Made by a program: the position numbers and the translations under genes. The notes beneath the pieces are model-generated. The model did no database searches. It was not told where the DNA came from and worked only from the letters and a program-made list of their open reading frames with translations. A DNA stretch of 64,000 bases from Uloborus plumipes (Eukaryota > Arthropoda > Arachnida > Araneae > Uloboridae). Position 1 is the stretch's first letter. Each line of letters begins with the position of its first letter. This document shows positions 19,951-30,966 of the stretch, piece after piece. The stretch covers positions 1-64,000 of the forward strand of contig JAXGGA010003040.1 in NCBI GenBank assembly GCA_038373865.1, read 5' to 3'.

Positions 19951-21307
19951 TAGGGCTGCGACATCGATGTCGATGTTTTGGAAACATCGATGTTTTTGCT
20001 AAAACATCGATGTTTTTACCATCGATGCTTGAGGGTCGATGTTTTTCCAACATCGATGTTTTGGGTTCGATGTTTTTTCGATGTTGATGTTTTATAATCC
20101 AGCAAAAAAAGTTTGCTAAAAATATGCGATGAGTAGACATATTAAGAAGTTTTCATCCTTAATCAGAAGTTTCAGCATTGATCTCATTGGAAAGCATTTT
20201 CCTTGATTATTATCAGTGTTTGCTCTCGATGTTTCTAAAATATTTCTAATTTACTTTCGCCGTTTTTTTTTTTAATTTAATTAATTTTTTATGTCAATGT
20301 TTTATATTTTAGCAAAAAAAAAAAAACCAAGATATGCTGCCATCGTTAATCAGCCATTACACTATCATTCTAGTTAGAAGACGGTTTTGATAGTTACCAA
20401 TGTTCGATGTTTTGAGGTCGATGTCTTTTGATGATCGCTGTTTTTTTCTTTCGATGTCTGTTTTACCCTTCAGTAAAAAGCAATAAAAATATGCAATAAA
20501 AAAGATTCATCTTCAACAGATGCAATATCTATCGTATTGAAATAATGTTTTTTTTTTTAATTATTAACGATGATTTACGGTAAACGATTTTTAAACAACG
20601 TTGTTTTTACAGGTTACGGATTCCGGCTGTTGTGCCGTGGTCTGGATGGCTTTGATCCATACGTTTCGATCGCAACTGCGGCGATCATCTTCAGTGGGTG
20701 TCGTTGATTTATTTGGCAACTGATGCGAAATTTCGAACTGCTGCCGAATTTTCGAACTTTTCGACTGATTTCGCATCAGTCACCAAATAAATCAACGACA
20801 CCACTGAAGATGATCGCCGCAGTTGTGATCGAAACGTATGGATCAAAGCCATCCAGACCACGGCACAACAGCCGGAATCCGTAACTAGTATTTACTCGGC
20901 CGTGAAAGCTTCATTCTTACAACGTTGTTTTTGTTTTACTTTTGAAATTTTTTTCGATAACGGTGTTTTACACTTCAGCAAAAAAAGTTTAATGAAAATA
21001 TGCGATAATAAAAATAACACAGTTAATCAACATTTGCAGTATCGATATCATACGGTTGATGTTTTTCAGGAGACAAAAGATTAATTTAATTGAGTGATAT
21101 AAAGATACGCAATGTATTGGGGAGTTACTGTATTACTGTACATTTAAATGTTTAAGCAATTTATATAAAAAAAGATCGATGTTTTGAAACATCGATATTT
21201 GAAAACATCGATGTTTTTTGGTCGATGTATCAATACCATCGATGTCTTAATTTCGATACATCGATGTCTTGAAACATCGATGTTTTGCCTTCGATGTCGC
21301 ACCCCTA
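19951..21307. mobile_element. hAT-like non-autonomous element (1357 bp)
   Basis: Exact 8-bp target duplications CTCCTTAT lie at 19943-19950 and 21308-21315. The ends are TAGGGCTGCGACATCGATG and the inverse CATCGAAGG..., ending GTCGCACCCCTA. Both subterminal zones are packed with repeated 'catcgatgttt' words. No intact transposase. A 310-bp foldback is nested inside. It is located in intron A-B. Confidence 0.87.
20609..20918. mobile_element. foldback insertion nested in the hAT element
   Basis: It has arms of about 110 bp in inverted orientation (20612-20720 and about 20775-20885), with the shared words ggattccggctgttgtgcc, ggtctggatggctttgatcc and gcggcgatcatcttcagtg, then a 33-bp non-repeated tail. 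It is flanked by the 14-bp direct repeat ACAACGTTGTTTTT (20595-20608 and 20919-20932). Each arm can encode a short peptide with TEDDRRSCDR and AIQTTAQQ, reminiscent of the helix-turn-helix part of Tc1-like transposases. The peptide link is tentative. Confidence 0.65.
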
Positions 21308-23189
21308 CTCCTTATCCTATCACCCCTGTTTCAAATGGAAGCGATCGTGACTGCCAGGTGCGCAATACGCAGTTAGACAGTATATCCTCTTAAAACAGAT
21401 AGAAACAAACCTTTTCTCTCCGTTTCTTTCCAACCGTTTTTTTCACGATATTACTTGAACTTATCAATTACATAATATACTTCAGAAATAACGTTCTACG
21501 ATTTTAAAAATCGGCGAGTTTTTGTTGAAAACATTTCTGATACAGATTTTTGGAATGCAATTTTATGATGACAGAAAATAACTTCTCTGTTGGTATTATG
21601 TTTTCTGTGGCGAAAACTAGCGAGAGAATAATATGTATTTCTCAGAATGGGGAGGAAAAGGTTTCTAAAAAACGGCTATTGCAAATTTCGCGATTCTAAA
21701 AATTTGTACCAAGAATCTACATAGCACGATTATTCTGACATTGAGGCACATTTCTATTTCATGGGCCCCGCCTTGCCTTTTCATATCAGTTACGTGTTAC
21801 GAGTTAAAAAATTCTTACAATAACAGAATTAAATAAAAGTTTTGTGCAAAGAGCAAACTTTAAAATTATAATAATAATGCTATCAAATTATTAAGACAAA
21901 AATATGCGTCGACATACACAGTAAACTTTTAGCATTAATAGTAAAACATACAGTAGGCATTTAGTATTTAGAAGACGTTGGATAAAGTAATGAGATTTTG
22001 AGCTCCGCTGAAATCTAAGAAGAGGGGCCTGTGCCCCCCTTGCCCCTGCGGTAATCAGGCTCTGAGAATCTACATTAAATGAAGATTCCAAAAATGAGTA
22101 ACACAAGTACAGCGGCGCGCGGTTTTGAACGAGTAACGTTTTCAAACGCTGTTTGTGCTTCGATGGCTCAGTATAGAAGGTTCGAAAGTTCAAAAAAAAA
22201 AAAAAAAAAAATGATAAATAAATCCTTTTTTAGTGAGTTTTGATTTCTTATTTTGGAAATTTTTCTATTTTATATGTACTTAAATGAAGGGCTCTCACTT
22301 TTAAACTGTATATAGCTCTACTTTGTTCTTTATACTCATTTCCGTTTTAGTATTATTGGGAGGGATTGAGCTCGATTTGTAATCAGGCCAGTGCAATATG
22401 TTTTGTGCTCTTTCTATTGTTAAAATAAATAAATATAGCTATTGTTTCTATGAACATGAAAACTCCAAGTGAATGTTGAGGGAAGATGCATGTACTCTGC
22501 CTACTTCAATGGGGCGATCCACTTTTTTAAAACGGTACACAAATATACGTGCTAATCAGTTTTTTTTTAAATCATTCTCAGTTCGAGCACAGTCGTTGTG
22601 GTACTCGCTAATACCGTCTCTATTGTTGTCCCGTGTTTGTATGCGCTGTATATAAAATTTCAGAAAAAAAAAAATCAAGAAAATACATCTGGTACTTTAA
22701 AGCCACGGAGTTAACAATTGCCCCTCTCCTAATTCCCCTCATGGATAATATTAGTATTAAATAACGGCGAGTCTCTGCTACATTTTAAATACTTAAAATA
22801 AAAAGTAGTTATTCATAAAAAAATCGGAGACCTAAAATAGCGAATTTTTATTCGTGTTCAATAACGAATTGCAAGAATTATTTGTTTTTTGAATTTATGT
22901 GAAAAGATGGGGAAAGGTAGGAACGCCCCGAACTAAAATTGTTGGCGAGACAAAAATTCTAAAATTGAACAAATAACTTGTCAAAAATAAAACTTGAAAT
23001 TTTCCCAATAAAACGAACAAGCAGACATATCATGCACACATAACATGAGGGGGAACGAACACTGAGCACCATTAAAAATGCTAAAAGAAAGCAAAAAGAA
23101 AAAAAAAAGGTTGCAACATTGTCTGCAAATTTTTCGAATAAATAAATCAAAATTTTTGGAGTAAGGACATTTTAGGAATTCACAATGAC
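21308..23189. other. intron A-B, repeat relics only
   Basis: No exon recognised. At about 21954-21981 aggcatttagtatttag.agacgttgg is a diverged terminus of the MITE seen complete at 45266-45681. 'catgggccccgccttgcc' near 21760 resembles the GGGGCCC motifs at 2.5 kb. Confidence 0.5.
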
Positions 23190-23273
23190 CTCCCATCAGA
23201 GCGACCTTTAAGGGGGGGGGGCGCAATTTTTCAAGTTCGCCACGGGCGCTGGGCCCTCTAGCTAACGCTACTG
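23190..23273. repeat. GC-rich element end abutting an exon donor
   Basis: Read on the minus strand it begins CAGTAGCGTTAGCTAGAGGG right after the exon A donor, then GCCCGTGGCGAAC and a G/C-run. The start resembles the CAGTGGCGTAGCTAGG and CAGTAGCGAGGC termini elsewhere in the window. Confidence 0.5.
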
Positions 23274-23278
23274 CTTAC

Positions 23279-23523
23279 AGCGTGTGATGCTCTTCTTCGA
23301 AACTGTTCTGGGGGTCCTTGGGCTTGTCCGGCGTGGCGTGCGGGGACGCGATAAGGTTGGCGAGGGTGCGGGTTCTCTCTCGGTAGGAGGGCAGCCCGTC
23401 CTCCGTCGCATCCTCCAGTGAGGGCACCGAGGGGTCGCGGGCAGGTTCCGTACTGGCGGCCCGCGGTTGCTGAAACTCCTCGGTCTCGAAAGAAGGCGAG
23501 CTGGAATTTGGCTGAGTCGTATC
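23279..23523 (-). CDS. BTB-BACK protein, exon A: disordered leader before BTB
   Basis: The acceptor is tctttttttccag|GATACG and the donor ACGCT|GTAAGC (GT at 23278-23277). The exon is 245 nt, 81 codons plus CT, so exon B continues the frame exactly (L|LSEHAAVLW). The peptide is acidic and rich in Ser, Pro, Glu and Thr (DTTQPNSSSPSFETEEFQQ …), then LPSYRERTRTLANL and NSFEEEHHTL. It looks disordered apart from the end, which leads into the BTB N-terminal helix. It contains no Met and an in-frame TAG lies just upstream, so an earlier exon supplies the start. Read without splicing it would stop at CTG TAA, but the phase match and BTB continuity favour the donor. GC is about 60 percent, far above the surroundings. 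Confidence 0.85.
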
Positions 23524-24899
23524 CTGGAAAAAAAGATGCGAAATAACCAGCTAGAAGTATTAAAAATTCAAGGGCTTTGAAACAGATGAGCCACCTTTTT
23601 GGGTTCTTTAACCCTCTCGCTACACGTATCCCACAATTTTTTCCGGGCAACACAGAAGAAAAACTTGGTTTACCATTAGGACACACATTGAAATCACTAA
23701 GTATTTGAAATCTTAATTTACTAAATTCTTAGTGCATATGTAGAACAAATTTCTTACTTCATGATTGTATAAAAAACTTGCTTTAAAACCCTGTCGTTAT
23801 TTTAAGATTACTATGTGTATTTGACGTTAGATAATTAATGTTTACATCATGCAGATCTACAGAGAAATATTGCTTTTGATCAAAGGACAACAAATCAACT
23901 TTTATTTTTCATGAAAATATAACGATATTAAAAGAAAGATGTGACTTGGCCATTTTGAATAGAATTAAATTGAGAAATCTATAGATTTCCAAAGCAGAGT
24001 TCTGCAGTGATTATGGAAATGCATATGAGTAAAAAATTACATAGTTCGTTAATTCGTGTAAAGAATTTCTTGCGATCGAAAATAGTAGTTTATATATTTT
24101 AGCTGAAATGTATAGAAAAAACACGGATACTGTCAATTATGGTAACTTTTCAGCAATCCACTAAAAGTTTTTGGAAACAAACATCAAGTCTGGCTGCTGA
24201 ATCATTTTCATTTACTTCTAATAAGTTACAGAAAATTAAGGAACTATAGAAAATAGTGACACAAACAAGATAAAAGATTCCTGATGAAATATCCTACTTA
24301 AATTTTACAACTAAGTAAAAGTTGATGACTATGTCATCTTCATCAAAATCAAATTCTTTGTAATGCTTCTTTAAAAATAAGGTACAGAAAAGACTCAATG
24401 TCATTGATGAAATATGGTTGGAACTATCTAAATACTTTAATACTTGACGGTCAGTTAAAGTTAATAGCACTACAATAGTTGAAAGTGCTTTAAAAAAAAA
24501 TTCTAATTGCAGAAATATGTTATTAGTAAAACGGTTTAAGAAGTTTCAGTGAGTGGTTGAAAGAACTTTTGGACACTTACTTCTTTCTTGTTTGCCATTT
24601 ATTAAATTTTGGAAATACTGTAAAATTCTAATTAAAAAAAACTTGATCAAATTTAGAACAACGGAGAACCAAAAGAAAATGTCAACTGTGAGAAAACACG
24701 TTATAACAATGGGCGAAATGTATAACGATTTTATTTGTTGTAAGTAAAATAAAATTTTTACAATGAAGAACGGTATCAATTATTCACTTTAAATTGTTTG
24801 AAGCTATTGTTGAGATAAATGGCATTATTTCGTCGGAGAAAGTACGTTATTTTGATTCTTCAGTGCTGCATTTTAGCTTCAAAAGGGACGAGGTTCATA
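23524..24899. other. upstream intron or flank, no exon seen
   Basis: AT-rich. The missing 5' exon of the BTB-BACK gene should lie here or further right, but none could be identified by eye. Confidence 0.5.
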
Positions 24900-25010
24900 C
24901 AGTCGAACCTCGTTAATTGGAACACGCTTAAAACAAATTACTACTAAAATGAACTATATTTCCGAATCCCGTCCTATTGTTTGTTGTTTATTATTCGTTG
25001 AACAACACAA
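24900..25010 (+). mobile_element. Tigger/pogo-like 5' terminus
   Basis: It begins TA|CAGTCGAACCTCGTTAATT and continues 'gaacacgcttaaaacaaatt', 'atttccgaatcccgtcctattgtttg'. It is closely matched by 52352-52445. The 3' end was not located. Confidence 0.65.
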
Positions 25011-26823
25011 ACAATGGTTTTGCCTGCCAGATGTCCCGCCTTGACCCGGTTTTCCGACAAAATCCCCGTGTCCCCTCCTGTCACGAGTACTCAAGAACGA
25101 GCACTCAAGAATTTTCGATGAGATGTTGGCAACACGGCGTTTCGGAAAAGAGGGCGTTGTTAACTATTCACTGCATGGTATGCCTGATCTGGCATAAACC
25201 AAATAAACCCTCATATATTCCTGATTTTTAAATGCAGTTAAACTGAGCTTTGTACCCCTTCTAGAACATTGCTATAACAGTTTCGTTCGTTTCGTTTGGG
25301 GCTATATGCCCAGGTTTTTGATGAGGTTTTGCCTCCGCTATAACAGTTTAGTGAGATTTTTATGCACTAGTTAGTTGTACTAGTCTATGTATTACAATTC
25401 TTGCTTTTGAAAAATAGAATGTCTGCATTACTGTAAGAAGTGTGCTTAATCATTATTTCCTTTGTTCTAAAAATGTTTAGATATTAATGCTGCACTTAGT
25501 GGTAAAAATTGTTGGTTCCACTTATCGCACAAAACACATTGTAGATTATTACACGTATCGGTATAAGCTTATATTAAGTGCTTTGTGCCATACGTGAAAC
25601 AAACAGTTAAAATATCATTTTTGGCACAAATTTTTAAGATTAATTGTTTTCTTCATTTTTCCTGAACTCAGGGCTATTAAAAAGGCAACATATGATTTTT
25701 TTCATGAAAATATAAAAAGTCGTGCACTGAAGGATTAACATCCGGGTTTTTTTCGAATTGTTGATTTGTGCTGTCGATATCGAATTTAATCCTTTTTTTA
25801 TGCGTTCACTTCTTAAGTTCAACTTATTACAAAAGGTGGAAGTCGTTTTTTATCGCATTTGAAATTTGAAATTTGATACTGCTCTCCTAAATTGTTTCGG
25901 TTGAATTGAACACCTCCGGTTTACTTCGTATCCCGTAAAATATAAATTTGATTATAGGGGACTGAAAAGTCGAAAAATTATTAACTATAAATGATGATTG
26001 AGGATAACTACTTTGGCATTTGTAACCTTGGTGTGTGAAATTACTTGTGTGTGACGGATTAGCTTTCAAAGATTTTTACAACAAGATTAACTCCAAAAGA
26101 GACTTAAGTACGCCTTTTGTGCACTTTAGGAGAAACTATACGTACTGACTGTCCATGAAAACCGTGCCTAGCACTTGCGAACAGTTCCACTTTAAAAAAG
26201 GTAGATGGTTGTATGGGTGAAAATTTTCTGAAGTTTTCAATTTAAAACTTGCATTTGCTATATATTTTTGACATATTCAACCAAACTATGTATTTGAAAC
26301 TAGCATCGTTACACGTTGTTTGGTACGGTTCAAAATGCTTTTTATTATTCTTCCCCTTATTGTTATCTTACCTAACACCCCTATTTTGGTAACATCAGAG
26401 AAGACCTGACGCGTGACGCATGCGTAAAAATGCGTGGAAGGTTTTACCTAAGATCAGACAGCAGTTTACTTATCTCTGTCAAGGTCAATCCGATTAATTC
26501 CCACCTCGATACACTGCCGGTTTTAGTTCCAATTTGTAATTATTTGTACAACAGTAATTTCAAATTTTGAGTGGCAACACTCAATTTTCATGATAAGCAA
26601 TGTTCGCCCTTGATGTAGTTGTATTTGGATATCGAATTTGTTTCTTTATGAAATTAAATGTTTTTTTATACGTGAGTTTGCATATTGCACTTTCCCATTA
26701 TGAGGACATAGTTTTAAATTACTGGAGAGCTCGGGAATAAGTGTCTGAAGTTTTAATGTTCGGCAATCATCATATCAATTTGTTTTTATCATTCTGCAGG
26801 TAAATATTTAAATTCTTAATCTC

Positions 26824-26859
<36 letters not shown>

Positions 26860-29692
26860 GTATACTTGTGAGTTTTTTTTTTTTAATTTTTTTATTTGGT
26901 GCTTTTTGAAACTTGGCTCTTTATAATTTCTTATTTTAGCTCAAAGAAATTTATTTATTTCTTAGTTTAAATGTGTTTCATTTTGTTCTATATTTACGAT
27001 TAGCGTAGCCATTACAGGAATGAGATATAAATTTGTACGTGTTTTTTATTTCTTTTTGAAAAATGTATTGCTCGTTTCGAATAATAGTGTAGAATTTTAT
27101 TCCGGAAAATCATATAAATAATAACAATCAAACTATTCAAATTGAACTTAAATAATACAAAAAGTAATGAGATTGAAACCGTAACAAAGGAAAATTACAT
27201 AATTTCTCCGACAGTCAAACGGCAATTTAATCGCATCCTTCTAATGCATAGCCATTTTCAAAACTAAATTGCCGTTTAAAATTTTATGCACCTTACGGCT
27301 ATTATCCGGAGATTAGCATCTGAACAAGTGTTTTAATATTCTTATAGAAGGCGAAATATCTCGTTTAATTAGAATAAAATATTTCAGTCTTTGAGCAACA
27401 CAGCTAAGGGTCTTTTTTCTCTCTCTTTTTTTAAGGATCGCTGGAGTTGTAATCTAGACAAATTAAAACTGAGGAGATAAAAGTTAACTTCGGAAGTTCA
27501 GAATGTCATAGAAATTTTAAATGAAAGATTGTAAGCATAAAATTGGATTAGTTCTAAGGTAATTAAGAGTTAGGTTGAGCGTTATTTTGTAAATAAGAAT
27601 AAAATTTTAATTAAAGATAGTTGGGAAAAGATGCTTTAGTAGAAACTTTTTTAAATGGCGCAATTTTTGACATTTAAAATTGCATTAACCCAAGAACTTT
27701 GTTTTTGTTATTTTCCTTACTTGCGAGTTTTAATGGCTATTTTTCTTATACTTTGATTTCGCTTATGAAGAATCTTTATGGAAAAAAACAAGTATTACTT
27801 AAATTAATATGTATGTATAAACAAATATGTATAGTTATTTAGATGCATATATAACAGCTAAGGTTATAATAACAGTTTATTCAATATTTTTTCCTGAGTA
27901 TAACAGATATGTATCTAAAAACATTTTTTATACTATGTTTAGTGATCAATTTTACAAAGATAAATCTGCAGGTAATTTTGACACAGTAGCAGTAAGATTT
28001 CTCTTTTGATAAGTGAAGGAAACAGCAGGAAGTAAACAGTAGTTTTAAAACCGAATTTGAATATAAATATAACTATCTATGGAGTTGTTGAGAGTTTGTT
28101 TGAGAACTGTTTAAAGAAAGCACTGGGAAAGAGTTAACAACAGGAGTTAACCACATTCTCATTAACTACTAGTAAATTATCTCAAAGAACAACTTACAAA
28201 TTTTTTCAAAGTTTAACAAATTTCGTATTCAAAACAGCTTCAATAAAACTGAATCTCTTTTCCAATATATTTTTAAAAAATTGTTAATTCTCATACAATA
28301 TGAGCAAGTTAGAAAACCTGAAGTGTTTCAAAAACCTTTCATGGATAAGATATTTGCAGAAATATAGTTTCATCTTTGATGTTAAGTAAACCTTCCTTTA
28401 AGAATAGCTGTTCTTAATATGAAACCCCAAATCATCAAGAAAAAAATCTGTTAAACAAATATTTAATCCCTACAACTAATTTTCTGAGTAAACAGAAACA
28501 GCTTATCAGTCTTTTAAAGGAATATAATACGTCCTTATTAATTAAAAATATTGATTCCTTTTTCGAAACTAAAGCTATTAACCAGGGAATAAAAATTTAG
28601 GAATATTTTATTTACATTGAATGCATTTATTTAGTTTCCAAAATTGCAGCCAGTAAATATGTTTTCAATGCGAAATAAATAATAAAACCGGTAGAAAATG
28701 ATAAAATTTGTATTGAAAAGGTCCCAAGTCCTTATGAAAAAAGGTACGAACGCGTATTAGATGTTATGCTTCTTAAATTAATAACTTTTAATGAATTTTT
28801 AATTTGGATGATTTTTAGCTAAGATATGAATGTAAGAATTTTTAAAAACAATTTAAAATATGCTCTTTGGCCAGAAATTTCTATTCAAATCATTAGAAAA
28901 ATATTTTAAAAAATCATAGTTTAATTTAGGTATGGTATAAGGTTAAGCAACCATTTGGCAAAATTGGGCTTTCACTGAAAAAAATGCAACAAATAATTTA
29001 TCATCAAATGTCCCAAAGCATTGATAAACATTTAAAAAATGTATTACTATTGAAAAGATAGTAAAACTTTATTTGTCATAGAACTAAAAGAAGTATGCAT
29101 TATCAAGCGCACACTAAACTAAAAAGAGAGAGGGAGTCTACTTTGAGAATGTCCCCGAAAAAAGGGATCTGTTTGTGACCTACCGATCCGTAAAAAAAGT
29201 TCAATTTCGTATTTTTTGACTATTTTTTTTCGCTTCAAACTTTTTTTATCTTAATTCTGCATCTCGTTTTGAACATTTTTGCGAATGGAAGTATTTATCT
29301 ACGGCATAGGTTGCGAAAATAAAGGTGATGCGAGTTAAAACAGAACATCCTGTATAAACGAACTATGGTTACGAATGATTTAATCGGTTACTATTAAAGG
29401 TTGAGACTGGCGGTCGCCACTCGCCAGTGGCAACTAAAAATTATTTTTTGACGACTACAAGATGTTATGTTGGTCGCCAAAGTGGCGACCCACTTTTTTT
29501 CCTGAACAAAAATACAAACTGCCGTTGCATCGTGCTGATTAGGAAAAAAAAATGACCATTAAACATCGTAACTCGCGGTCAATGTTAACTTGGAGAGAAA
29601 ATGGACCCATCTGCTGTATAAAACATCAAAATACATATTTTCAATCTATAAAATGCAATGAAGCTTTGTTGGGAAAAATAGTCAAAGATGAC
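25011..29692. other. non-coding, no gene recognised
   Basis: A GC-richer patch at 25020-25200 has a plus-strand frame without recognisable domain. The rest is AT-rich, with an A-run at about 26826-26857. A 'ggtcgccac...gtggcgacc' inverted motif lies at 29408-29490. Confidence 0.5.
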
Positions 29693-29863
29693 CAGGCCCG
29701 TCATTTAGGGGGGCAGGGGGGGGGTCAATTGCGACCCCTGACTTTGAGAAATCAATGTATTTACATATAAGTGGGCGTGCCTTTTGATGTTTTCCGATGA
29801 AATTGCATTGAGTTTGGACCCTTTGCCCCCCCCCCCTTGGAAAAACTTGAAATGACGTCCCTG
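29693..29863. mobile_element. hAT-like MITE (171 bp)
   Basis: Exact 8-bp duplications AAGATGAC lie at 29685-29692 and 29864-29871. The termini are CAGGCCCGTCATTTAGGGG and the imperfect inverse AAATGACGTCCCTG. The interior has G-run and C-run blocks. Confidence 0.88.
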
Positions 29864-29871
29864 AAGATGAC

Positions 29872-30966
29872 CAAACTTTTGATTAATCAGCAAATTAAAA
29901 TGCAGAATGACGTGAAGTGAAGTTATAATTTTGGAACTTGGTTCAAAGTGGCCACTAACTTTTTTGGGTTTACTGGCTTCTGGCCACAATCAAATTTTTT
30001 AGCCACATACGTCAGCTATTTTCAAGCGGGCTTTAAAAGTTTTGTTTAAAAGTGATATCAATGTTGTTCAAGGAATACATTTTTTTAAAGCAATTTTCAG
30101 CTGCAGTTTTGAAGTCAGTTCTATTTTTTATTCCAAAAATATTTTTATTTTTTACTTTCTCTAAATGATCGTTTTCCTATGAATCAAAAGTTAACTTCGA
30201 CATCGAAAAAACTACGAAATTCACCCAATTAAAACCCTTAACTCTTGCTCGAAAACTCTAAACATTCTCCGTCCAGCACAGAAAATAAATGAAGCCCTTT
30301 TTTTCTCGAACTCGGAGTTTTAATTTAAATTAACTGCAAGTGAAATGATACTTACAGATTGTTTCACTGACTGCGGGTAATTAAAACATATGTCGGAGAT
30401 AAAAGAAAAAAGCGCAAGCGCATTAAAACTTCTAAGACTCTTTGAGAAGAGCAATTACTCCAGGCTCATTAACAACACTCGGATGATTATTGGGAATTTT
30501 TAATTGGGAGAGGAATAAATGAACAGAAGTTAAGGCGTAATTATCCCTTCCTCGTACAGAACCAAGAAGCCCTGAAAATGTGTCTGAATATAAGCTAATC
30601 ACATTTTATGTACAATTAAATCACTTTGTAAATTATTTCAAGTGATGAAGTCGTGGAATCGTGAAGTGAAGTAAGTGTCCCACGATCATTTTTTGGATAC
30701 ATGCTGGTGCAGTTTAACTGATGAAAGTTATGTTACGTCAAGTTCAAAATATTGAATTTTATGGAAAAACATGTTTGAATCAGTGGAGGAGTGAACCTCA
30801 ATGCTGCTAGAAATCTTAAGCGGTGTCATAGTAAAGAAAGTATTCCGCAGCTTAGTTTGCATTTTTTTTCTTATAAAAGCTTTGTAACTCAACATGAAAC
30901 TTATTGTTATTTACTGCATGAATATCTCTACTTATGTAACAAGACAGTCTGCGTGTGGGTGCGTAT
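29872..30966. other. non-coding
   Basis: No exon recognised. Near 29940-30005 'aagtggccac' and 'tctggccacaatc' words resemble the 29408-29490 inverted motif and may be the other end of an older element interrupted by the 171-bp MITE. Confidence 0.45.

Noticed and set aside
23258..23686. 142-codon minus frame starting at 23686
   Set aside because: It is a shadow frame. The coding frame of exon A is a different one that matches exon B.
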